NCBI GenBank assembly: GCA_934667815.1 | Contig: CAKUMO010000004.1 | Location: 1 to 64,000, forward strand | Length of the DNA: 64,000 nucleotides | Direction of reading: 5' to 3' | Source of the DNA: an uncultured Oscillospiraceae bacterium | Lineage (GTDB): Bacteria > Bacillota > Clostridia > Oscillospirales > Oscillospiraceae | In this document: positions 37,071 through 44,337 of the stretch, in pieces | Numbering within the stretch: position 1 is the stretch's first letter | Layout: each line of letters opens with the position of its first letter | Program-made: the position numbers and the translations under genes | The notes under the pieces: model-generated | The model's database searches: none | What the model was told of the DNA's origin: nothing | The model's input: the letters and a program-made list of their open reading frames with translations, nothing else

Positions 37071-37350
37071 TAGCGTCGCTTGACAAGAGCACACATGGTT
37101 TTCCCAGGTCTAAACGACATCTGGTTTCGTTATCCTCGTTGATGGGCGTCAGCCCATCTGCCTCGTCTGCCTTGCCAACTGCCGTTTATCCTCTGGGAAA
37201 ACTCGAAGACCCGCCGGGCGCTCCGGCGCGCTTTTCGCAAGGCAGAGGACGCAGGCATACCGGCGTATGTCAAGGACGATAACGCCGCGAAAGGCGTGCC
37301 GGTGTGTCCTGCGGGCATATGTGCCCTTGTCAAGCGACGCTAGCGTCGCT
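37071..37350. repeat. Near-palindromic element with 27-bp terminal inverted repeats
   Basis: Terminal arms 37071-37097 and 37316-37342 match at 25 of 27 positions as inverted repeats. The interior is also a long imperfect palindrome (for example CGTTATCCTCGTTGA near 37129 against CGTTATCGTCCTTGA on the other strand near 37270, and TGCCTTGC on both sides). The ten bases TAGCGTCGCT at the left end recur directly at 37341-37350, like a target duplication. No convincing coding sequence is inside. It may be a MITE-like element or a source of a very long RNA hairpin. Confidence 0.8.
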
Positions 37351-37381
37351 AACGATAAAGCTTTACGGAGGGAGCATGCAA

Positions 37382-37969
37382 ATGAACACACAAGCCCTGC
37401 CCGGCTGTCTCATCATGGCCGCGGGCAATGCCTCGCGTTTCCGCGCCAATAAGCTGGCGGCGGAGTTCGACGGCAAGCCGCTCATCCGGCACGCGCTCGA
37501 AGCCGTGCCAAAGGCGCTGTTTTCGCGCGTCGTCGTCGTCACGCAGTATCCGCAGGTCATGGAGCTGGCGCACGGCTTCGGCTTTGAGGCGATCGAAAAC
37601 CCCCACCCGGACTACGGCATCAGCTATACCATCCGTCTCGGCACGCAGGCGCTGGCGGACTGCCCGGCGATTTTATATATGGTCGCCGACCAGCCGCTGT
37701 TGGATAAAACCAGCGTGCAGCGCGTGGTCGCGGCATGGCAGGCGCAGCCGGATCAGATCGCGGGCGCTGCGCACAACGGAAAGCGCGGCAATCCGAACAT
37801 TTTCCCCCGCGAATTTTTCCCGGAGCTTCTGGCGCTGACGGAGGATCACGGCGGCAGTACGGTCATCCGTGCGCATCCGGAGCGCTTCCTGCCCGTCGAG
37901 GTTGCGCAGGAGCAGCTCACGGACGTTGACACCCCGCAGGCCCTAAAGGCTCTGCGGGAGCAAATGTGA
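37382..37969 (+). CDS. MobA-like nucleotidyltransferase, probable molybdenum cofactor cytidylyltransferase
   Basis: The 195-aa protein is a MobA-type NTP transferase of the MocA/PucB group: GCLIMAAGNASRFRANKLAAE is the nucleotide-binding loop, followed by NPHPDYGISYTIRLG, MVADQPLLDKTSV, GNPNIFPREFF, DHGGSTVIRAHPE and the C-terminal DVDTPQALKAL. Such enzymes add CMP to molybdopterin for xanthine dehydrogenase-family enzymes, in agreement with the neighbouring xdhABC. ATG 37382 gives better spacing to GGAGGGAG than ATG 37376. Confidence 0.88.
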   Translation: MNTQALPGCLIMAAGNASRFRANKLAAEFDGKPLIRHALEAVPKALFSRVVVVTQYPQVMELAHGFGFEAIENPHPDYGISYTIRLGTQALADCPAILYMVADQPLLDKTSVQRVVAAWQAQPDQIAGAAHNGKRGNPNIFPREFFPELLALTEDHGGSTVIRAHPERFLPVEVAQEQLTDVDTPQALKALREQM

Positions 37970-38023
37970 GCCATACACGGCCCGCAGGGCACGGCGCACT
38001 GCGACACAACATGACACAAAACC

Positions 38024-38066
38024 AAAACCCCGCCTGCAAAGCCGTTTGCTTCGCAGGCGGGGTTTT
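38024..38066. terminator. Bidirectional terminator between the mocA-like gene and rqcP
   Basis: A perfect 14-bp stem (38024-38037 and 38053-38066) with A4/T4 ends serves the two convergent genes. Confidence 0.9.
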
Positions 38067-38113
38067 GCCGGGAAAACCACGGAAAAACCGACAAAATGCG
38101 GTCTCTCGCCGGC

Positions 38114-38359
38114 TTATCCGGCAATCTCGCGGTACATTGCCGAGGCGTCGTCCTTGCGCACGGCCTCGGCCACGGCGAGTACTTCGACCGTGAGCGTCTT
38201 CTGCCCAAAGGCAATGGCCAGCACATCGCCGACCTTGACGTCATACGATGCCTTGGCGGGACGGCCGTTGACCGTGACGCGGGCGTTGTCGCAGGCATCG
38301 TTGGCAACGGTGCGGCGCTTGATGAGACGCGAGACCTTCAAATATTTATCCAGACGCAT
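38114..38359 (-). CDS. rqcP: S4-domain RNA-binding protein RqcP
   Basis: The 81-aa protein is a compact S4 domain beginning MRLDKYLKVSRLIKRRTVAN, followed by VNGRPAKASYDVKVGD. It matches RqcP (YabO), which works with RqcH in ribosome-associated quality control by promoting C-terminal alanine tailing. It starts at 38359 after GGAGG and follows the HU gene by 27 bp, the usual hup-rqcP-spoVB neighbourhood. Confidence 0.9.
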   Translation of the reverse strand: MRLDKYLKVSRLIKRRTVANDACDNARVTVNGRPAKASYDVKVGDVLAIAFGQKTLTVEVLAVAEAVRKDDASAMYREIAG

Positions 38360-38386
38360 GGGCCGATCCTCCGCAGAGTGCAAATT

Positions 38387-38662
38387 TTACTTGCTGACGG
38401 CGTCCTTCAGAGCACGGCCGGCCTTGAAAACGGGAACGCGGGTCGCGGGGATCTCAATGGCTTCCTTGGTCTTGGGGTTGCGGCCGACGCGCGCTTCGCG
38501 CTGTTTGACCTCGAAGGAGCCGAAGCCCACGAGCTGCACCTTGTCGCCGGTGGAGACGGCTTCGGTGATGGCATCAACGGTAGCGGCCAGCGCCTTCTCG
38601 GCGTCCTTCTTGGAAAGGCCGGACTTCTCAGCGATCTGAGCGATGAGTTCAACTTTGTTCAT
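38387..38662 (-). CDS. hup: DNA-binding protein HU
   Basis: The 91-aa histone-like protein has MNKVELIAQIAEKSGLSKKD, then VGFGSFEVKQREARVGRNP (beta arm) with the DNA-intercalating segment RNPKTKEAIEIPATRVPVFK. It compacts and bends DNA as a dimer. The start at 38662 follows GAAAGAGG. Confidence 0.97.
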   Translation of the reverse strand: MNKVELIAQIAEKSGLSKKDAEKALAATVDAITEAVSTGDKVQLVGFGSFEVKQREARVGRNPKTKEAIEIPATRVPVFKAGRALKDAVSK

Positions 38663-38805
38663 GATAAAACCTCTTTCGTAATATTTCTTTTGCAGACGAG
38701 AAACCCGTCGTGCGCACGCTGTGCGCTGCAAATTTCAGACGAAACGTTCTGCCTATAAAATTTACCACATAAGGCGAGAATACGCAAGTAAAAATATGGA
38801 AAAAA

Positions 38806-40479
38806 TCACTGAATATGCAGAATTTTTGCGATTTTATCTCCCTTCGGCAGGAACGTGCAGTCCTCGGCGGTGATCGCGCGGAACACGACGATCAGCACGG
38901 CGTAGGCCACCACGGCCACGATAAGCGCAAGGCCGCAGCACACGGCCACGCTGGAGACCAGCTTGCTTGCCAGCGTGTAGACAAGATAGGTCGCCGCGCC
39001 CATGACCACGGAGGCGAGAAAACTCCGCCAGAGGTTCTGCATGATCTTCGGCGGGCGGCGCAGGACGCGCTTCATGGCAAAGACGTTCAGTGCCATGACC
39101 ACCGTGAAGCACACGAAGGTGCCAATCGGTGCGCCGATGATGGAGATGTTGGGATTGCCGACGAGGATATAGTTCGTAATGACCTTCAGAATGCCGCCGA
39201 CAAAGGTGTTGATGACCGGCAGGAACACGAAGCCGTGCGCCTGCATGATGGCGCTGGACATATTGGAAATGCTGGAGACGAGGATGGTGAAGCTCAGAAG
39301 CCCCAGCAGCGTCGCGGCGATGTCCAGCAGCGTGCCGGAATAGCCGCCCAGAAGCTGGATGATCGGGCGGGCAAGCACGAACAGACCGACCGTGCAGGGT
39401 GCGGCGATCAGGCTCATCAGGCGCAGGGAGGAGTCCTGCACCGTGCGCACGCCGCGCATATCGCGCTTTGTCAGGTGCGCGGTGATGGCCGGGATGATCG
39501 CGGCGGTAATGTTCGGAATAAAGGCCAGCGGCAGATTGAAGATGGACTGGCAGAAGTTGTACACACCCTTGGCCGTGTCGGCGGCGTACTGCGCCATGTC
39601 TTCGGGGTGCTTTTCGGCAGCGAGCGCGAGCAGACGCGCCATGATGCTGTCCGTGCCGGCGGTAACGTCCGCAGCAGAGCTGAGCATACGGGACATAACG
39701 GTCGAGGAGTCGATCAGATTGATGATTTGCAGGCCCGCCGAGCCGATGGTGATGGGAACGGCAATGGCAAGCAGCGCCTTCATCGTCTCGGAGGTCGAGG
39801 TGACCTTGCCGCCGCCGTTTCCCAGCGCGGCAGCCGCGCGTCTGCGCGTAAAGACCAGATAAATTGCCGACAGCGCCGAGCCGACCGTGATGCCCAGAAT
39901 GGTTGCGCCGGAGGCCTTTGCGCCGTCGCCCGTGCGCTTGATGACCAGCCACGCCAGCGCAAGGCCGAGAACCAGCTTGCACAGCGCCTCGATGACCTGA
40001 CTCACGGCCGTGGGCACCATATTCCCCTGCCCCTGGAAAAAGCCGCGGCAGGCAGAAGCAATGCAGATGCACAGCACCGCCGGACCGAGCGCAAGGATGG
40101 AATAGTACGCGCCGGGGTTGTGCATCACGTCGGTGGCCAGCCAGCGCGGGAACAGGATCATCACCGCGCTTCCCAGTGAGCCGAGCAGCAGATAGGCCAG
40201 CAGCGCAGTCTGATAGATGCGCTTGACCTGACGGCTGTTGCCCAGCGCGTTGGCCTCGGAGACCAGACGGCTCATGGCCACGGGCAGACCCGTCACGGAG
40301 ATGACAAGCATGACCGTGTAGATGTCATAGGCCGTGTTGAAGTAACCGAAGCTGGCGTCTCCGATCAGGTGCTTGAGTGGGATCTTGTAGAACATGCCGA
40401 TGATCTTGACCACGATGGTCGAGATCGACAGGATCGCCGCACCGGCCAGATAGTTTTGCTTTTGGGTTTTCTTTTCCAA
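38806..40479 (-). CDS. SpoVB/MurJ-like polysaccharide flippase
   Basis: The protein is an integral membrane flippase of the MOP superfamily with about fourteen helices, opening YLAGAAILSISTIVVKIIGM and continuing with GYFNTAYDIYTVMLVISV, as in SpoVB and YtgP. The likely substrate is a lipid-linked cell-wall precursor. A GTG at 40488 shares its first base with the AAGGAG ribosome site, so TTG 40479, 8 nt after it, is the better start (557 aa). The upstream deaminase gene ends inside this region, so translation is coupled. Confidence 0.88.
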   Translation of the reverse strand: MEKKTQKQNYLAGAAILSISTIVVKIIGMFYKIPLKHLIGDASFGYFNTAYDIYTVMLVISVTGLPVAMSRLVSEANALGNSRQVKRIYQTALLAYLLLGSLGSAVMILFPRWLATDVMHNPGAYYSILALGPAVLCICIASACRGFFQGQGNMVPTAVSQVIEALCKLVLGLALAWLVIKRTGDGAKASGATILGITVGSALSAIYLVFTRRRAAAALGNGGGKVTSTSETMKALLAIAVPITIGSAGLQIINLIDSSTVMSRMLSSAADVTAGTDSIMARLLALAAEKHPEDMAQYAADTAKGVYNFCQSIFNLPLAFIPNITAAIIPAITAHLTKRDMRGVRTVQDSSLRLMSLIAAPCTVGLFVLARPIIQLLGGYSGTLLDIAATLLGLLSFTILVSSISNMSSAIMQAHGFVFLPVINTFVGGILKVITNYILVGNPNISIIGAPIGTFVCFTVVMALNVFAMKRVLRRPPKIMQNLWRSFLASVVMGAATYLVYTLASKLVSSVAVCCGLALIVAVVAYAVLIVVFRAITAEDCTFLPKGDKIAKILHIQ

Positions 40480-40484
40480 AGAGG

Positions 40485-41798
40485 TCACTCCTTTTCCGGA
40501 GAGAAGATGTGCGGCATGACATAAGCGGCCAGCTCATGCACGACGCTTTCAAGGTCGATGGTGGGATATTTCCCGGCAGCGTAGAGAATTTTGCCGCGCA
40601 CCATGGTCAGCACCACGTCGTGCCCGCTTACGGCATAGGCCAGATGCGACAGCACATTGTGGCAGGGCATCAGATGCGGCTGGGTGAAGTCGAGCATAAT
40701 CAGGTCTGCGTCCATGCCGACCTTCATCATGCCGCACTCGGCCTCGCGGCCCTGTGCGCGTGCGCCGCAGACCGTGGCCATCATGACCGCGGCCGCCGCG
40801 GGCAGCGCCTTCGGGTCGCCCGTAACGCCCTTGGCCATCAGGGTGGCGGCCTTGATCTCCTCAAAGAGGTCGAGGTTGTTGTTCGAGGCGTTCGAGTCCG
40901 TGCCGAGGGCGACGTTCATGCCGGCCTTGATCATCTCCTGCACGTTTGCGCAGCCGGAGGCCAGCTTCAGGTTGGACACCGGGCAGTGAACCGCCGAGAC
41001 CCTGCGCCGGGCCAGCAGCGCCATGTCCTCCGGCTCCAGCCAGACGCAGTGCGCCGCGACGGTGCGGACGTCGAATAAATGGTGGCAGTCGAGCAGTTGT
41101 GCAGGGGTCAGGCCGTACTTGTCCTTGCAGGCCTCATGCTCGGCCTTTGTCTCCGAGAGGTGGACGTGCATGCCAAGATGCTCGTTGATGGCGTACTCGC
41201 TCACCGCGTCCCAGAGCCGGTGGTCGGAGGTGTATTCGCCGTGGACGGACGCGTCCACGCGGATGCGGCCGTTGTCAAAGCCGTCCCATTTCTCGCGCAG
41301 CTCCATCATTTCGCGGCAGCCGGGGTGCGTCTCCACGTCGAATTCCTCGCCGAACAGCGTTGTACCCCGCGCCAGATTGGCCTTGATGCCGGACTCGGCC
41401 ACGGCCTCGGCAATGGCGTTGCAGTGGTCGTACATATCCGACACCGAGGTCGTGCCGAAGCGCAGACATTCCGCAATGGAAAGCAGCGTCGCGGCCTTGA
41501 CACAGCGGTCGTCCATGCGCTCCTCGCGCGGGAAAATGTGGTCGTTGAGCCACACGGCAAGCTCGCAGTCGTCGGCGTAGCCGCGCAGGGGCGACATGGC
41601 CAGATGCGTATGGCAGTTGATGAGGCCGGGCATGAGCACCATACCCTCGCCGTTGATGATCTTCTGCGGCTTTTCCTCCGGCGCTTTGCGCGAAAGATAG
41701 CTGATCTTGCCGTCCGTCACGCCCACGAAGGCGGAAAACAGCACGCGCAGATCCTCGTCCATGGTGACGGCGGTGACGTTGGAGAACAAAATATCCAT
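40485..41798 (-). CDS. mtaD: Amidohydrolase, S-adenosylhomocysteine/5'-methylthioadenosine deaminase-like
   Basis: The 437-aa metal-dependent amidohydrolase has LMPGLINCHTHLAMSPLRG (HxH metal ligands), MHVHLSETKAEHE, HCVWLEP and GTDSNASNNNLDLFEE (metal-binding Asp). This set fits MtaD/SAH deaminase-type enzymes that convert adenine nucleosides to inosine derivatives in methionine salvage; other aryl deaminases are related. The start at 41798 follows AGAAAGG. It sits between hemZ and spoVB in the leftward series. Confidence 0.85.
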   Translation of the reverse strand: MDILFSNVTAVTMDEDLRVLFSAFVGVTDGKISYLSRKAPEEKPQKIINGEGMVLMPGLINCHTHLAMSPLRGYADDCELAVWLNDHIFPREERMDDRCVKAATLLSIAECLRFGTTSVSDMYDHCNAIAEAVAESGIKANLARGTTLFGEEFDVETHPGCREMMELREKWDGFDNGRIRVDASVHGEYTSDHRLWDAVSEYAINEHLGMHVHLSETKAEHEACKDKYGLTPAQLLDCHHLFDVRTVAAHCVWLEPEDMALLARRRVSAVHCPVSNLKLASGCANVQEMIKAGMNVALGTDSNASNNNLDLFEEIKAATLMAKGVTGDPKALPAAAAVMMATVCGARAQGREAECGMMKVGMDADLIMLDFTQPHLMPCHNVLSHLAYAVSGHDVVLTMVRGKILYAAGKYPTIDLESVVHELAAYVMPHIFSPEKE

Positions 41799-41848
41799 AC
41801 TTTTTCCTTTCTTTTGGAGGCGCTGAGACGATTGTATCAAATCGCGGA

Positions 41849-43294
41849 TCAGCGGAAAAGCTCCGCTGCTGCGGCCTTCTGCGCAAGCACATCGTCGATT
41901 CTTGCGATATACTGCTGCGGGAATTTCGGGTTGTGGAGGCGCTCGAGGCGGCCGTCCGGCAGATTGATCTTGGTCATTCCGCCGCCGCCCAGCGAGATGA
42001 TGCTGTGCAGCTCCTCCATCATATAAATATTGTACAGGCACTCGAAGCCAGGCTTCGTCCAGCCGACATTTTCAAAGCTGCCCGACATATATTTCTGGCG
42101 GTAGAGATAATAGGGCTTGTAGCCCGCAGCGCGCAGACGCGCTTCGGTATCCGTGAGCATTTCGCGCACGGCCTCGGCCGTGGGCAGCTCCTCGCGGGAA
42201 AAATAGAGATCCGCGCCCTTTTTCAGCGCAAGCGTATGCACGGTGATGTTCGCGGGCTGCAATTCCAGCACCTGTGAGAGAGAATCCGCGAAGCCTGCGG
42301 GCGTGTCCGTCGGCAGACCCGCGATCAGATCCATATTGATTGCGTCAAAGCCCGCCTCCCGCGCCTGCAAATACGCCGTGCGCGTCTGCTCGGGCGAATG
42401 GCAGCGTCCGATGCGGCGCAGGACGGAGGACTGCATGGTCTGCGGATTGATGCTCACGCGGCCGCAGCCAAGCTCCTTCAGGGCGCGCAGCTTTTCGGGG
42501 TCGAGCGTGTCCGGACGGCCGCCCTCCACGGTGTATTCTATGAGGGACGAGAGGTTAAAATGTGTGCGGATCGTCTGCATCAGCCGCCGAAGCTGCGGCG
42601 TCGAGAGCGTGGTGGGCGTGCCGCCGCCGACGTAGAGCGTGCGCACGGTGCGGCCCGTCTCGCGCAGCAGCCGCGCGGTGACCTCGATCTCGCGCTCAAG
42701 CGCGTCCAGATACGGCTCCAGAAGCGCCCCTTGGCGCCCGGTCGTCTGGCTGACGAAGCTGCAATACACGCAGCGCGTCGGGCAGAAGGGAATGCCGAGA
42801 TACAGCGAAACATCCGTCTCGCGCAGGCGCCTTGCCGCCTGCACCGTCGCAAGCGAGCACTCCGCGGCAAGCCGACTCCGTGCGGGCGTGACGTGATAGT
42901 TTTCCTGTAACAGCCGCTCGGCGCTTTCCGCCGTGCCGCCCGCCAGCAGATGGCGCGTGGTGAGCTTCGTCGGGCGCACGCCGGAGAGACTGCCCCATTC
43001 CGGCGGGTCGCGCAGCAGCATTGCGGCGGCATAGTAGGCGTTTTGCAGCAGACGGCGGCGTGAGGAGACGTCCTCCTGTGCGCACTTCATGCGTCTGGCG
43101 GCATGGACCGTCCTGCCGTGCAGGGTGATCTTCGCCGTGGCCGTCAGGTAAAGCTTTCCCCTGTGCAGCGCGGAAACGGCGCCGTCGCCCGAAAAGGGCG
43201 CGTCCGTTTGCTCCATCGGTTCCTCCGGGAACAGCGCGAGCTGGAGCTGCTCGACGGCGTAGCGCTCGCCGTGGCCAAGCAGGCGCAGCTTCAT
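41849..43294 (-). CDS. hemZ: Radical SAM coproporphyrinogen dehydrogenase-like protein HemZ
   Basis: The 481-aa product has an N-terminal extension (1-160) typical of HemZ, followed by a radical SAM core with Cys171, Cys175 and Cys178 (PFCPTRCVYCSF), then LYVGGGTPTTLS, CGRVSINPQTMQ and NMDLIAGLPTD. HemZ relatives are annotated as oxygen-independent coproporphyrinogen III oxidases; no other heme gene is in the window, so the role is by family only. The start shares an ATGA overlap with the upstream hydrolase gene. Confidence 0.88.
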   Translation of the reverse strand: MKLRLLGHGERYAVEQLQLALFPEEPMEQTDAPFSGDGAVSALHRGKLYLTATAKITLHGRTVHAARRMKCAQEDVSSRRRLLQNAYYAAAMLLRDPPEWGSLSGVRPTKLTTRHLLAGGTAESAERLLQENYHVTPARSRLAAECSLATVQAARRLRETDVSLYLGIPFCPTRCVYCSFVSQTTGRQGALLEPYLDALEREIEVTARLLRETGRTVRTLYVGGGTPTTLSTPQLRRLMQTIRTHFNLSSLIEYTVEGGRPDTLDPEKLRALKELGCGRVSINPQTMQSSVLRRIGRCHSPEQTRTAYLQAREAGFDAINMDLIAGLPTDTPAGFADSLSQVLELQPANITVHTLALKKGADLYFSREELPTAEAVREMLTDTEARLRAAGYKPYYLYRQKYMSGSFENVGWTKPGFECLYNIYMMEELHSIISLGGGGMTKINLPDGRLERLHNPKFPQQYIARIDDVLAQKAAAAELFR

Positions 43295-43872
43295 GCCAGA
43301 TAGGGATTGCCCGCACGCTCGGCTTCAAGCGTGCTGCCCGCGCCGTGGCCGGGACAGACGGTATAGTTTTCGCGGATGGCGGCCAGCCGCGCAAGGCTGC
43401 GGCGCATGTCCTGCGCGTTGCCGCCCAGATCGGTGCGGCCGCAGCTTCCGGCAAAGAGCGTGTCGCCGGTAAAGAGCGTGTTTTCGCACAGCAGGCACAC
43501 GGAGCCGGGCGTGTGTCCCGGCGTTTCCATCACCAGAAAGCGCAGCGAGCCAACGGCGACCTCGTCGCCCTCTGTATAAAAATCGGTGTAATAGGGCGCG
43601 GCGACGGTCATCGCCGTGCGCAGCGTGAGGTCCTTTTCGTGCATCCACACCGGGCAGGCCGTTGCCTGTGCAATGGCCCGCACGCCGCCGACGTGATCAA
43701 AGTGCCCGTGCGTGAGCAGTACCGCGCAGATGCGCAGACCGTGCTCACGCGCGTAGGTGAGGATCTTCTCCGGCTCGTCGCCGGGGTCGATGACGGCGCA
43801 CGCGCCGCTCTCGTCCGCGACAAGATAGCAGTTGGTCTGCAGCGGGCCGACCGTCAGTCGATGAAGCTTCAT
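43291..43872 (-). CDS. Metallo-beta-lactamase fold hydrolase (glyoxalase II-like)
   Basis: The 193-aa protein has the metal-binding motif LTHGHFDHVGG, then PGHTPGSVC, FTGDTLF and CPGHGAGSTLEAE, the His/Asp set of the glyoxalase II-like MBL group. The likely reaction is hydrolysis of a thioester such as S-lactoylglutathione-type or bacillithiol analogues, but the substrate is unproven. The start follows AAGGAG. It lies 12 bp after dtd and overlaps hemZ by 4 bp. Confidence 0.88.
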   Translation of the reverse strand: MKLHRLTVGPLQTNCYLVADESGACAVIDPGDEPEKILTYAREHGLRICAVLLTHGHFDHVGGVRAIAQATACPVWMHEKDLTLRTAMTVAAPYYTDFYTEGDEVAVGSLRFLVMETPGHTPGSVCLLCENTLFTGDTLFAGSCGRTDLGGNAQDMRRSLARLAAIRENYTVCPGHGAGSTLEAERAGNPYLA

Positions 43873-43884
43873 AATGCGTCTCCT

Positions 43885-44337
43885 TTATCCCATCAGTTCG
43901 TCCGTGTCCAGAATCAGGGTCACGGGGCCATTATTTTCCGAGGTCACGAGCATATCCGCGCCGAATTCGCCATGCTGCGGTTCAAGGCCGCGGTCGCGGC
44001 ACTCCTGCAAAAACTGCTCATAGAGCGGGATGGCGATGTCCGGCGAGGCCGCGCCCGTGAAGCTCGGCCGCCTGCCGTGGCGGCAGTCGCCGTAGAGTGT
44101 GAACTGGCTGACCACCAGCACGCCGCCGCCTACGTCGGAAAGCGAGCGGTTCATTTTATCGTTTTCGTCGCGGAACACGCGCAGACCGAGAATTTTATCC
44201 GCCAGCTTTTTGCAGTGCACGGCGGTGTCCTCGGGCGCGATGCCCAGCAAAATGAGGAAGCCTTCCCCGATCGCGCCGTTCACGCGGCCGTCTATGACCA
44301 CGCTGGCGCTTTTAACTCTGGTAACAACGGCTCGCAT
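43885..44337 (-). CDS. dtd: D-aminoacyl-tRNA deacylase
   Basis: The 150-aa enzyme removes D-amino acids from mischarged tRNA. Signatures are MRAVVTRVKSASVVIDGRVN, the SQFTLYGD motif and the cross-subunit Gly-Pro motif near NNGPVTLILDTDE. It starts directly after the rel stop codon, an arrangement (rel-dtd) found in many Bacillota. Confidence 0.96.
   Translation of the reverse strand: MRAVVTRVKSASVVIDGRVNGAIGEGFLILLGIAPEDTAVHCKKLADKILGLRVFRDENDKMNRSLSDVGGGVLVVSQFTLYGDCRHGRRPSFTGAASPDIAIPLYEQFLQECRDRGLEPQHGEFGADMLVTSENNGPVTLILDTDELMG

Noticed and set aside
37071..37350. Molybdenum-cofactor riboswitch upstream of the MocA-type gene
   Set aside because: The stretch is a full-length palindrome with terminal inverted repeats and I could not find the conserved motif of the known Moco RNA; a repeat element is the simpler reading.
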